Made by a program: the position numbers and the translations under genes. DNA of 64,000 bases from assembly GCA_033439765.1 (NCBI GenBank), contig JAULSN010000001.1:7192001-7256000 (forward strand), read 5' to 3'. The DNA comes from Lasiosphaeria ovina. Lineage: Eukaryota; Ascomycota; Sordariomycetes; Sordariales; Lasiosphaeriaceae. The notes below the pieces were generated by a model. It made no database searches. It saw only the letters and a list, made by a program, of their open reading frames with translations, and had not been told where the DNA came from. Shown here piece after piece: positions 31,240-41,183 of the stretch; position 1 is the first letter of the stretch; each line of letters begins with the position of its first letter.

Positions 31240-34200
31240 ATGGATCCCCTCAGCACCATCGCGTCCACGATCGCGATCATCCAGGCCATCTCCTCGACAT
31301 ATAAGGCCATCCAACACCTCAGAGGCCTCCCGAAAATATTTGAAGATGTGAACCAAAGGCTTCCTCTTGTGGAATACACCCTGACTCTGGCCCACGGCAT
31401 GGTCCTAGACGAATCGTCAAGAAAGATCATCGGGCCGGTCATTGGTCGTTGCGAAGAGAAGGCTGAGGCATTGCGTGACATCTTCCAGGAAGTGGAAAAG
31501 CGTAAAAACGAGGCGAATGATCGGCCAGCCTACGATATCTTTCTCGCCATGTCAAGTTTGGGCAAAGCAAATCAGGCAAAGACCCTGATGCAGGAAATAG
31601 AGGGCAGCTTGGTAGAATTGTCTACCGTCCAGTCGCTTAGGATGGCAACAACACAGGACCAGATGGGCAAGTTGGAGAAAGCCATCCATGAGCTATCTTG
31701 CGGGGCCGACCACGACACTCGGAGGATAGCTATCCTCAAGACCCTCCACACCTCGCCATATCTGGATCGAAAGAATAGGAATCCAGATAGGGTCCCGGGG
31801 ACGTGCGAGTGGTTCGTCAATCACCAGCTTTTTCGAAAATGGCAAGAGAGCAGCTCCTCCAGCATGCTCTGGGTCTCCGCAGATCCTGGGTGCGGGAAAT
31901 CCGTCTTGGCAAGGCATCTGGTAGACTCTGAGCTTCGGACTACCACATCCAGAACCACCTGCTATTTCTTCTTCAAGGACGACTTCGATGATCAGAGAAG
32001 CGCGAAAAGCGCCCTTTGCTGCATCTTACACCAACTCTTTACGCAAAGAGAGATCCTCTTCTCCAGTGAGATCGTTAAGCGGTTCGAAGCCCGCGAAATA
32101 CACCTTACCGACTCGTTTGACGAACTCTGGGAGGTCCTTATTATGGCTTCACAGGACAAGAATGCTGGCGAGATAGTCTGTATTCTTGACGCCTTTGACG
32201 AATGTGAAGACCAAGAACAATCTATGCTCGCCCAAGCCCTGTGCAAACTATATCGAACCGAGAAGGCCCTTAACCTGAAGTTTCTCATTACAAGTCGGCC
32301 CCACGGCACTATCCGACGGGGTTTCCAGCCTCTCGATATGCCAGGGTTACCTCTTATCCATTTGAGTGGGGAAAGCGAAGTTGAGACGGACAAGATTGCC
32401 CGAGAGATCGATATCTATATACGCGCCAGGGTCCAGAGCATCCGAGACCGTCTGACTCTTAGTCTAGACGATGAACAGCTGCTCTTACAAGGGCTTCTGC
32501 GTACCCCAAACCGGACTTATCTGTGGGTTCATCTCACCATGGATTTAGTCCAGGATGACATTGGCATCAATAAAGTTGGGATACGCAAGGCCGTTTCCTC
32601 CCTTCCGCCAACCGTCGACCACGCATACGAGGGTATCCTGAACAGGAGTCACAATCCCGAAGAAGCCAAGAAACTATTACATGTTGTCGTCGGGGCAGCA
32701 CGGCCTTTGACCCTAGCGGAAATGGCCGTAGCGCTGGCTCTCCAACCAGACCACCGGTCTTATGAAGACCTGGACCTCAAAGCTGATAAGCGCTTCCGTG
32801 AATATGTGAGAGACCTTTGCGGCCTCTTTATCACCATTACCGACTCCAAGATATACCTCCTTCACCAGACCGCGAGAGAATTCCTTGTCCAGGATGACCC
32901 TTCAAAAGGGGTCCACCGGAAAAAGCGCCGTTTGAGAGAAGCCCGACCGAAAAGTAATGATGATGAACTAAGGTGGAAATCCTCACTCCAGCCACGGGAG
33001 TCCCACCGCATTCTTTGCCAGATCTGTGTTTGGCATCTGCTCTTTACTGAGTTCGAGACCCACTCTCTGGATGAGAACGAGATATTATCTCAATACCTTG
33101 GTCACGTCTTTCTTGACTACTCTGCTAAAAACTGGGCTTCTCACTCCCGCGGGTCTGGTATCGAGGATGATGACGCAATCACGGACTCACTGCTAGCGAT
33201 TTGCGATGCGCGGACAAGACGTTGTCTAACTTGGTTTAGAATCTACTGGGCGGACACCAAGGCAGATTTCCCTCAGAACTTCACAACCCTCATGATTGCT
33301 TCTTATTTTGGACTGGAGCGGGTTGTGAAACTGCTGCTTAAAAGAGATGATGTCGAAGTAAACTCCCTTGACGGCACATATCGGCGCTCGGCGCTCTCTT
33401 GGGCTTCAGAGAATGGGTTTGACGGCGTTGTGAAGCTGTTGATCAGGGGCCCTAAATTTCACTTCAGACACCTCGCCAGATCACCATTTTGGAAAGGCAC
33501 GGATGTCGACGTGGGAGATAGATACGGTCGAACACCTCTATCATATGCTGCTTGGAATGGACACATGGCCATCACCCGGCGGCTTGTCAGGGCAAAAGCC
33601 CGCGTCGATTCAGTGGACGAAATTGGGGGAACGCCAATATCCTACGCCCTTTGCAGTGGGCATGAAGTTGTAGCTAACAAACTGATGAAAGGAGCCCGGG
33701 CCGGCTCAGTGGAGGTGATTAGTCGGGAATTACTTACTTCCGCTGCCGGGAAAGGCCATAAGACTATCGTTGAACGGCTGCTTGAGAAAGGGGCGAATAT
33801 GAAGGCGGCGGGTGACGATGGCCGGACAGCACTACGGGCAGCTGCCTATAGCGGGCATATGGCCATCGTGCGGCTACTCCTCGAGAAAGGGGCGAATATA
33901 GAGGCGAGGGGTACCGATGGCCGGACAGTACTATACTTAGCTACCGAGAGGGGGCACGAGGCCGTCGTGCGGCTACTCCTCGAGAAAAGGGCGAATATAG
34001 AGGCGAGTGGTGGCGATGGCCGGACAGCACTACGCGCAGCTGCCGGGAGCGGGCACGAGGCCGTCGTGCGGCTACTCCTCGAGAAAGGGGCGAATATGGA
34101 GGCCGTAGGTGGTTACTATAGCCGGACAGCACTATGGTCAGCTGCCTATTGGGGGCACGAGGCCGTCGTACGGCTACTCCTCGAGAAAGGGGCGAATATA

Positions 34201-35190
34201 GAGGCGAGGGGTACCGATGGCCGGACAGTACTATACTTAGCTACCAAGAGGGGGCACGAGGCCGTCGTGCGGCTACTCGTCGAGAAAGGAGCGAATATAG
34301 AGGCGAGGGGTAACGATGGCCAGACAGTACTACGCGTAGCTGCCGAGAGCGGGCACGAGGCCGTCCTGCGGCTACTCCTTGAGAAAGGGGCGAATATAGA
34401 GGCGAGGGGTAACGATGGCCGGACAGCACTATGGTTAGCTGCCTATTGGGGGCACGAGGCCGTCGTGCGGCTACTCCTCGAGAAAGGGGCGAATATGGAG
34501 GCGAGGGGTGATGATGGCCGGACAGCACTATACGTAGCCACCGAGAGATGGCACGAGGCCGTCGTGCGGCTACTCCTCAAGAAAGGGGCGAATATGGAGG
34601 CGAGGGGTGACGATGGCCGGACAGCACTACGGGCAGCTGCCTATAGCGGGCATATGGCCATCGTGCGGCTACTCCTCGAGAAAGGGGCGAATATAGAGGC
34701 GAGGGGTAATGATGGCTGGACAGCGCTATGCGTAGCTACCGAGAGCAGGCGCGAGGCCGTCGTGCGGCTACTCCTTGAGAAAGGGGCGAATATGGAGGCG
34801 AAGGGTGACGATGGCCGGACAGCACTATGGCTAGCTGCCCATTGGGGGCACGAGGCCGTCGTGCGGCTACTCCTCAAGAAAGGGGCGAATATAGAGGCGG
34901 CGGGTGGTTACTATAGCCGGATAGCAATATGCGTAGCTGCTAATAGCGGGCACGAGGCCGTCGTGCGGCTACTCCTCGAGAAAGGGGCGAATATAGAGGC
35001 GAGGGGTAACGATGGCCGGACAGCACTATGGTTAGCTGCCTATTGGGGGCACGAGGCCGTCGTGCGGCTACTCCTCGAGAAAGGGGCGAATATGGAGGCG
35101 AGGGGTGATGATGGCCGGACAGCACTATACGTAGCTGCCGAGAGGGGGCACGGGGCCGTCGTGCGGCTACTCCAACCCCATCGTCTTTAA
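31240..35190 (+). CDS. NLR-type protein: SesA-like N-terminal domain, NACHT NTPase, ankyrin repeats (1316 aa)
   Basis: Uninterrupted 1316-codon exon. Residues 1 to about 150 form an all-helical N-terminal domain starting MDPLSTIASTIAIIQAIS, like the SesA/NACHT-N death-fold family of fungal STAND proteins. The NACHT core has a P-loop in WVSADPGCGKSVLARHL (about 213-225), Walker B ILDAFDECED (about 315-325) and the following FLITSRPH. A winged-helix region follows, then degenerate ankyrin repeats (about 685-840) and 14 nearly identical 33-34-residue repeats. In fungi such proteins oligomerise on ligand binding by the repeats and trigger incompatibility or defence. The last repeat breaks off after VVRLLQPHRL without a capping repeat, so the array may have been truncated or rearranged. 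No signs of repeat-induced mutation in the repeats. Confidence 0.93.
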   Translation: MDPLSTIASTIAIIQAISSTYKAIQHLRGLPKIFEDVNQRLPLVEYTLTLAHGMVLDESSRKIIGPVIGRCEEKAEALRDIFQEVEKRKNEANDRPAYDIFLAMSSLGKANQAKTLMQEIEGSLVELSTVQSLRMATTQDQMGKLEKAIHELSCGADHDTRRIAILKTLHTSPYLDRKNRNPDRVPGTCEWFVNHQLFRKWQESSSSSMLWVSADPGCGKSVLARHLVDSELRTTTSRTTCYFFFKDDFDDQRSAKSALCCILHQLFTQREILFSSEIVKRFEAREIHLTDSFDELWEVLIMASQDKNAGEIVCILDAFDECEDQEQSMLAQALCKLYRTEKALNLKFLITSRPHGTIRRGFQPLDMPGLPLIHLSGESEVETDKIAREIDIYIRARVQSIRDRLTLSLDDEQLLLQGLLRTPNRTYLWVHLTMDLVQDDIGINKVGIRKAVSSLPPTVDHAYEGILNRSHNPEEAKKLLHVVVGAARPLTLAEMAVALALQPDHRSYEDLDLKADKRFREYVRDLCGLFITITDSKIYLLHQTAREFLVQDDPSKGVHRKKRRLREARPKSNDDELRWKSSLQPRESHRILCQICVWHLLFTEFETHSLDENEILSQYLGHVFLDYSAKNWASHSRGSGIEDDDAITDSLLAICDARTRRCLTWFRIYWADTKADFPQNFTTLMIASYFGLERVVKLLLKRDDVEVNSLDGTYRRSALSWASENGFDGVVKLLIRGPKFHFRHLARSPFWKGTDVDVGDRYGRTPLSYAAWNGHMAITRRLVRAKARVDSVDEIGGTPISYALCSGHEVVANKLMKGARAGSVEVISRELLTSAAGKGHKTIVERLLEKGANMKAAGDDGRTALRAAAYSGHMAIVRLLLEKGANIEARGTDGRTVLYLATERGHEAVVRLLLEKRANIEASGGDGRTALRAAAGSGHEAVVRLLLEKGANMEAVGGYYSRTALWSAAYWGHEAVVRLLLEKGANIEARGTDGRTVLYLATKRGHEAVVRLLVEKGANIEARGNDGQTVLRVAAESGHEAVLRLLLEKGANIEARGNDGRTALWLAAYWGHEAVVRLLLEKGANMEARGDDGRTALYVATERWHEAVVRLLLKKGANMEARGDDGRTALRAAAYSGHMAIVRLLLEKGANIEARGNDGWTALCVATESRREAVVRLLLEKGANMEAKGDDGRTALWLAAHWGHEAVVRLLLKKGANIEAAGGYYSRIAICVAANSGHEAVVRLLLEKGANIEARGNDGRTALWLAAYWGHEAVVRLLLEKGANMEARGDDGRTALYVAAERGHGAVVRLLQPHRL
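33769..35182 (+). repeat. 14 near-identical ankyrin-encoding repeats of 99-102 bp
   Basis: Each unit reads GADVVRLLLEKGANIEARG-type sequence at the DNA level (cgtgcggctactcctcgaga, gaaaggggcgaatatagagg). Most units are 99 bp. Two contain GGYYSR instead of GDDGR and are 102 bp. Differences concentrate in the few codons between TAL and GHEAVV (RAAAYS, YLATER, WLAAYW, CVATES and so on). A block of about 1.7 units at 34381-34545 recurs almost exactly at 34979-35140, which points to recent duplication or gene conversion. Confidence 0.92.
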
Positions 35191-36019
35191 TCTATAGACT
35201 TCATCGACTTACCTTCTACCCTATGCGTCTAAGCGCTGTTTATATAGTGTCACTTGTGGCAAATCGATAGACTGAAACATATGTCATTTAGTGTAAAAAT
35301 CATCTAGATCACTAGCTATTAGCAATCTATTAGATTATTAATAACTTTTAGCTACTATTCTTCTACGTACTCTTACATAAACGCACTCATTAAGGATTAC
35401 GATAGGCATATATACTAGTTAGTCAAGATCTTAAAAAGGCTATCCTCGTTACGTGAGAGCGAGATCTGTAAATGCGACTCGATTTATCACCGTGCAATAG
35501 ATGGAGATAGAGAGGACCCCCGTGATTATTATCTTGTGCGACTTGTCTTCTGCCTTATCCTCGCTATAACCTCCAAAATCTACCTAAAATACTACCTGAA
35601 CTGTAAGTCACGTCATCCGACTGTTCGCTCACGTAGAGTCCTTAACGGCTTGGTGTCTCTCTGTTTGAGATAGCCGCCACTAGCCACCCCTCCTGTGACA
35701 GCATTATGGCACTTAGAAACCAGAATGCTGGTCGCCTAAGTAGTCGAGGATTACCGTCATTGCCTAAGTTAAGCTGGTCTTTTAGCGGCCTGGAGAACTA
35801 TTCTTAGGTTAGGGGTAGACTTCTGTCCTCACGTGAGAACAACCTTCAGCGAAGATTTCCTCTCAGGGGGGAGGGGGGGAGGTGGCTACCGTCCTTTTTT
35901 ATATGATTTTAAGCCGTAAGTCCCGCCCATAGATAACTTTAGCGTACATAATGCCCTTAGATTTACACATTAGGATGGGATATGATACTGTCAGAAGCGC
36001 CGCACTAGATTCGGTGGAT
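35191..36019. other. AT-rich gene-free stretch downstream of the NLR
   Basis: No open frame of interest. AT content is high to about 35460, compatible with an untranslated region followed by decayed repeat DNA. A purine run (ggggggaggggggagg) lies near 35867-35882. Confidence 0.4.
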
Positions 36020-36250
36020 TTGAAGGGGTTGCAACTTGCTTGATTGTATTGCTTCTGTTCTGCGTGGCTCTCTGGCTTTTGCCAGAGGACCCCTATTCAT
36101 CGTTGTGGATTGTGGCAAGCCATTACGCCTAGGTTTGCGCGGCTGTGGCCACCTTTGACAAATCCACAGTTCTGGAAACTTCCAGAGCCTTCGTTTTCCA
36201 GCACTGGAAGGCTGGCGTTCTGGCACTGCGTGGCCTTTCTTTCTGACATA
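36020..36250. repeat. LTR-like relic, copy 3 (inverted relative to copy 2)
   Basis: Read on minus this contains gaagcaatacaatcaagc followed by gttgcaacccc, matching 22795-22835, and a hairpin ctctggc...gccagag. The flanking gcagtgccagaacgccag box is also found near 21500-21610. Confidence 0.5.
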
Positions 36251-36313
36251 GACTAGGGGTACGAAGCTGGTGACAAATCTTACCAGCTACCCCGTACTTG
36301 GACTACCAGCGCG

Positions 36314-36570
36314 TTACTTAACTTGGACAACTCTCGCGAGAACCTGCCCCTGGCCTCTAATAGCCGTCACCTCTACATCGTCCCACGTCTTGTCAATGCA
36401 AACGTCGCCGCCAAGGGCGAACGGGAGAAGGCGACGTAGAAGCTCTCCTCATAGGATGCCGTAGTCTGGCGATAAGCCCCGTCGCGTCCAGATTGCCGTC
36501 AGAGCACATGCCTAGCAATGCGAAGACCTTATCGTGGCGGTTCCTGGCCTGGTATGACCATCTCGGTGCT
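36314..36570 (-). pseudogene. HET-type (heterokaryon incompatibility) protein relic
   Basis: On minus the frame reads RNRHDKVFALLGMCSDG, then after a shift GLSPDYGIL, an in-frame stop, GELLRRLLPFALGGDV and later VTAIRGQGQVLARVVQVK. DPRDKVFALLGL followed by PDY is the conserved end of HET domains, and GxVLGxV is typical of their following region. With an internal stop, at least one shift and no upstream HET core, it is a decayed fragment. Confidence 0.5.
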
Positions 36571-36745
36571 GCGATCAGGGTCACTGATGAGTTCGTTCGC
36601 GACTTTATCGTTGTTGAAGAACCTGGCCTTTTATTTCATGTACACCAGAAAGTGGTAAACGGTAACAAACTCAATGCCATCGTACGTGAACGACCAAGCG
36701 TCGTATATAGACAGTCGGTGAAGAGAGCCCGATGTGTCGTTCTCT
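36537..36745 (-). pseudogene. possible NADAR-domain relic
   Basis: On minus: YDAWSFTYDGIEFVTVYHFL, VYMK, a stop, then KARFFNNDKVANELISDPDR. This follows the N-terminal half of NADAR domains (W-x-F-x-x-DG-x-x-F-x-TVEHF, then KAxxFxDxxxAxxIL). The in-frame stop and loss of the second half make it a relic. It abuts the HET-type relic. Confidence 0.4.
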
Positions 36746-37243
36746 TCGCAGGCACGGCGGCAATAGCTAGTTCCTTAACGACTTCCCCTGTATGAGCCCG
36801 GCGTTCAACAGAACTCTCGAAGCAGGATAAGGACATGATGAGGTAGGCAATGAAGAGGAGGTCGGTCCATCCCCAACTGCTACAAGAGCTCGCCCCCACC
36901 CCCACCCCCCGGTTTCCCTAGAGATGGCGTTAGAGACCGGGTTCAGGAGGGTCGTTAACCAACGTGATAGCCGGTATATGATCATCGACCTATCAGTACA
37001 GCCGCCGAGTGCAGAGCAGCCACAGCCATGGCCACCAGGGTGGGAGTCATAATCAAGCACCTGGTCGGATCCTTCGCCGCTGGGTCTGCCAGACTGGTGT
37101 GTGAGTCCAAGTACAGTTATGTCGTTCATAGTCGATATCAAGACCATGTTCAGCCTAACATACGCCGGTCGGGCAGTACGTAGTACTGGATAAGGAACAC
37201 CGAGCACGAACACCACTAAGAATCTACCAACACTAAGATCAAC

Positions 37244-37696
37244 ATGGCCAATGGCAAGAAGAGCGACGATAAGAAGCCCGTGGCGCCGAAGGAAGGCGCG
37301 CCAAAGCACGACCTGTCGAGACCCAGGACGGTCCCATCGGTCCGCCCGGCCTCGAGGATGACATCGCCAGGGTCACTGTCAGCGGGAAGGCGGAGTCCAA
37401 AGAGCCCGATGATGGATGGTCAGGGTGTCCATACTGATGAGGGTTAGATCGGAAGAAGAACGCAATGTTGGAGGCCCTGAAGAAGAAGGCTGAGGCGTCG
37501 AGGGCGAGGCAGACGGCGAAGGCGGGAGAGTGGAGCACCACGGCACGCACACCCTCGGGACTTGAAGACCGAGGCCGACTCGCTCGCCGTCGCCGGCAGG
37601 AATATAGGTGCTGCTGGGCAGAGGGAGCCGGACTGGATCCGAGATCAACTGGCCGTGATCGACAAGGCCAGGTCAGCCCACCTCGCCAACTATTAA
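37244..37696 (+). pseudogene. frameshifted relic of a small charged protein
   Basis: A plausible start context (atcaacATGGCC) opens a Lys-rich frame MANGKKSDDKKPVAPKEG. A second frame continues GPIGPPGLEDDIARVTVSG, a third MLEALKKKAEASRARQTAKA and the last ends WIRDQLAVIDKARSAHLANY then stop. Taken in order they look like one protein broken by several shifts. The family is unknown. As an intact product, only a 67-residue peptide (37244-37447) would be made. Confidence 0.35.
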
Positions 37697-38964
37697 CCAT
37701 CATGGCGTAACAATGACGGTCCCAGAGGAGACAGGCTTCCCGAACCGCGGATAAAAGCTCAGGGGTTTCCGTAAAGTCATGTAAGCGTTACTGTTCCTCC
37801 TGGAAGAGCACGCGTTAGAGGGCTACGTAGTGGGTGGGAGACAGCTGTAGCGTTTTGTTAGCAGAAGCCCAAACTGTTAGAAACCTGTCAGCTGCGTTTC
37901 GAAGACTAAGGGAGGGCAGGGGATTAAGATGGAGGAGGATTGACGGGGTAAGGGGGTTTAACACTGTGAGGGGATTAACAGGCTGAGGAACAGAGAACGT
38001 GCACGGTAGGAAGAAATTCGTCATGAGAAACTCAGCGATCCCCAAAAAAGAGGTCCACGGAGGTCAGAGAGCGCATCAAGACTAAGATCCTCGTCAAGCA
38101 TACTAATAGCAAGAGCTTGGAAGAAAAAAGTGAGAAACCTATCCTGCAATTCAAGCAAGCGTGCATATTCAAACTTCAGCTGGACAAGAGCTGGGCGGTT
38201 GTACTGTTTACCATGGCAACTGCTTGTTGCCGTCTCGATGGCTTCAAAGTGGCCGAAAATGCGGTGGAAACGGGCTATCACTCGTACACGCTCATCAGAA
38301 TCTGCAACGAGCAGCTGCTGCGCGCAAAAGTCAATCAAGCCCTCTAGGGACGGTTAATGGCAGTGCGTTGGGCGGCCATAATAGAACAAGGGAGCGAGTT
38401 CGTGAAAAACGACGGCGAAGAAGTTGAAGGTGCCGAGATTGGCAGGTCTAACCTGCCAAAAACGGCACCCCAAACAGCGAGGCTTCTTTGGCCGACTGAG
38501 CCGAGTGGCTTCCACTGCACAGACAGTTTACACGTACACAGTATGGACGCCTGGCCGGCTTTGAGCTTTCCCCGACTTGGTCTTGGGCGTTTTCGACGCT
38601 GCAGGCTCCGCCACTCTTGTGCCATCGCAAGACTTTCAGCCAGCAAGGGTGGTACCGGCCCCTCGTCCAGTAATGCTGGCTCAATTCGCCAATAGCAGCA
38701 GCGGACGGTCCCGTGGTGCAGCTTTATTGAGTCTGGCAGGGCGGCCGGTTCGAGACCCAAGGCGTTTTGGCTGCAGCCTCATGGCCCGACCTGCGCGCTA
38801 TGTCACTGCTCATATAAATGTGATGGCGTCGCTGGGATCTCCCAGAGCCTCGCCGGCTTTCGCGGGTGTGCTCGCGATTTTTCTCAATCGCTCGATATTT
38901 TGCTGGCTCAAGAGCTCCTCCATCACACCCGCGGGGAGTCTGTCTCACTAATTATTAGTACATC
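37697..38964. other. intergenic; minus-strand ORF fragment at 38021-38338
   Basis: The minus frame 38338-38021 gives an amphipathic, protein-like stretch (FEYARLLELQDRFLTFFFQA) that stops at SLSFS. It may be a fragment of a lost gene, but no family was recognised. The rest, to 38964, is presumably the promoter of the next gene. Confidence 0.3.
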
Positions 38965-39974
38965 ATGATGCCTTCATTTTCGCGAGCGAGACAGCTTGCT
39001 CTCGTCTTTGCGGCGTCGTTCTCGACACTCGCAGGGGCGGTTGAGAACGCGCCTTGCTACTATCCCGGGGGCGAGCCTGCGCTCGGCTTCTTTCCGTGCC
39101 AGGCCTTCAATGCGCCAGTCAGTTCCTGTTGCCCGGCGGGGTGGACCTGCTTCAGCAACGCCCTCTGCATCGCGACGACAGACAGCAACTCGTTCCCCAA
39201 TCTGACATTAGGCGCCGTGCAACGAGGAGCCTGCACAAACCCGGCGTGGAACAACAACATCTGCGGGAGCGCCTGCCTCGGTGAGTCGAGCCCACGCCGG
39301 CGAGGCCTATCTGACCAAGCGTCGATTCACTATTCGAAAGTTGTCTAATATGGCCTCTCGCAACTGCAGACGATGACAACAAGGAGGGCCAGCTTGCCGC
39401 CTGCAGCAGTCAGAGTTTCTGCTGCGAGAACGACTTCAACGCGGGCAAATGCAAGTGCTCCAACAATGGCGGCGCATTCACCATTAGCGCCGGCATTCCC
39501 CAGACCATCATCCAGGTGTCCGACACCACCTTTACGGGGACGCCCTCGATCAGCATTGCCACAAACCCGCCAACGACGGCCACCACGAGCAGGCGGTCGA
39601 CGTCGACGCGCAGCACGGCGACGCCAACCACCACCCCATCGACGAGCGCTTCGACCGCGCACTCCTCCTCGTCGACCACGTCCACCTCCTCCGGCGCGAC
39701 CACAGGCACCTCGTCTCCGTCGACTTCCGGCGACGACGGCGGCGACGGCAATGGCCGCCGCAACCTCATCATCGGCCTGGTCGTGGGCCTGGTCGGGGGC
39801 GCGCTCCTCCTCGGCGCGCTCGGGTACTTTCTCTATCGGAGGTCCCAGGGCCGCCCCCAGCCGGGCGTCAACGTCGTCGCGGGCGACTTCAACAGCACGT
39901 CGATGCAGCTCGCAGAGACTGACGTGAACGGGCCCCACTATGGCGGGCACTACAGGGCGGGAGGTGGAGCCTGA
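38965..39974 (+). CDS. single-pass membrane glycoprotein with Cys-rich ectodomain (306 aa, 2 exons)
   Basis: Exons 38965-39280 and 39370-39974 join across an 89-nt GTGAGT-CAG intron (CLDDDNKEG). Order of parts: signal peptide (1-25, ending LAGA), a Cys-rich ectodomain with about 13 Cys between residues 30 and 145 (CCPAGWTC, SQSFCCENDF, CKCSN), a Ser/Thr-rich stretch (about 165-240) likely O-mannosylated, one transmembrane helix (LIIGLVVGLVGGALLLGALG), a short basic stop-transfer YRRSQGR and a cytosolic tail. This is the layout of fungal cell-surface sensors of the Mid2/WSC general type and of many uncharacterised Pezizomycotina surface proteins. No specific domain is recognised. Confidence 0.88.
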
Positions 39975-40464
39975 GATGTGTGAAAAAAAGACGTAGAATT
40001 GCAAACTCTCTCTCTCTCTTTACACTTTGCTGACGAGAAGAGCGGGCATATCATTGTTTTTTCTTTCTTTTTTTTTTTGTTTGTTTTTTTTGGTCGCACA
40101 GTATCCTTCTCTTATTCCTTCTCAGGCATTAATCTGTCTTTTGCATCCGTCTTTGTCGCTTCATATTATATACCCTACAACCATATCTTTGCATCTATCT
40201 CATCTCATCTCGCTACATTTACACAAGTCTAACTTGGGAGAGTGGAATCACGCCGTACATGGATTGGAAACTGGCCTAATGAAGGAAACAAATCTCGAGT
40301 TACATAGGTATTGGTATTGGTATCGGTATCGACACATCTATACCTCCCCACAACCGCACATATTTGTTTATTTATTCATATATATATATACATAATAATA
40401 TGACATGAGATTTACATATTCCATCGTCTACCCTCGCTTCCCTCTAGAATCTCTCTGGTCCTTT
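39975..40464. other. intergenic between convergent genes; CT and poly-T tracts
   Basis: A (CT)n tract at about 40005-40020, poly-T runs at about 40060-40090 and a TA-rich segment at about 40380-40400. The surrounding genes converge, so this holds both 3' untranslated regions and no promoter is expected. Confidence 0.5.
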
Positions 40465-41152
40465 TCACATCCCCATTCTCTCATACAGCCACTCGGCCAC
40501 CAGCTCCTGGCCGCGCTCGTCCAGGCCGCCGCTCATGCTGCTACTCTCCTCCTCCTCCTCCTCCTCCTCCTCCTCCTCCCCAGCGACTCCCTCGGCACCG
40601 GCCTCGCCGCTCACGCTCTCGCACTGGACCCGGCGCTCGGCTTCCGCTACGCGCGCGTCAGAGTCCTCGAACTCGGTCTCGCGCTGCATCCGCTCCTTGA
40701 GCTCCACCATGGCCACGCTGCGCTGCATCAGCCAGCCCAGCTCGTGCGCCTGCACGGTGAAGTTGTTTTTCTCGGCAGGGTCGTGGTGGTGGTGTTTTTG
40801 CTGTTGCTGGTGCTGCTCGTCGCCGGCGAGTTTCCGTCGCATGGTGGCCCGCTTTGCTTTTGTCGGTCGCGCGGATGCCGATGCGGATGCGGATGCGGAT
40901 GCAGGCGCAACGGCTTTGGCTGCTGCTGCTGCTGCTGCTGCTGCTGCCCCGGTTGTTGTGGAAGGAGGCGGCGGTGGTGGGGCATTGCTGTTGTTGTTTC
41001 TGCAGCTGCTAGAGAGCGATGACGACAACGACGACGACGAGAGCAGCAGCGTCTCGGGGACCACCAGCGTCGACCTGCGCGGCGGAAAGATCAGGTAGCC
41101 TTTGCGCGGCGCTTTTGTGGCAGCGAGCAGGACGGCGTCCGAGCGCGGGCAC

Positions 41153-41183
<31 letters not shown>

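Noticed and set aside
38747..38758. B-box-like ggttcgagaccc on plus
   Set aside because: The upstream bases do not form acceptor or anticodon stems.
40535..41098. Plus-strand open frames full of Ser/Cys/Leu runs
   Set aside because: Antisense translation of the microsatellite tracts of the hydrolase-like gene.
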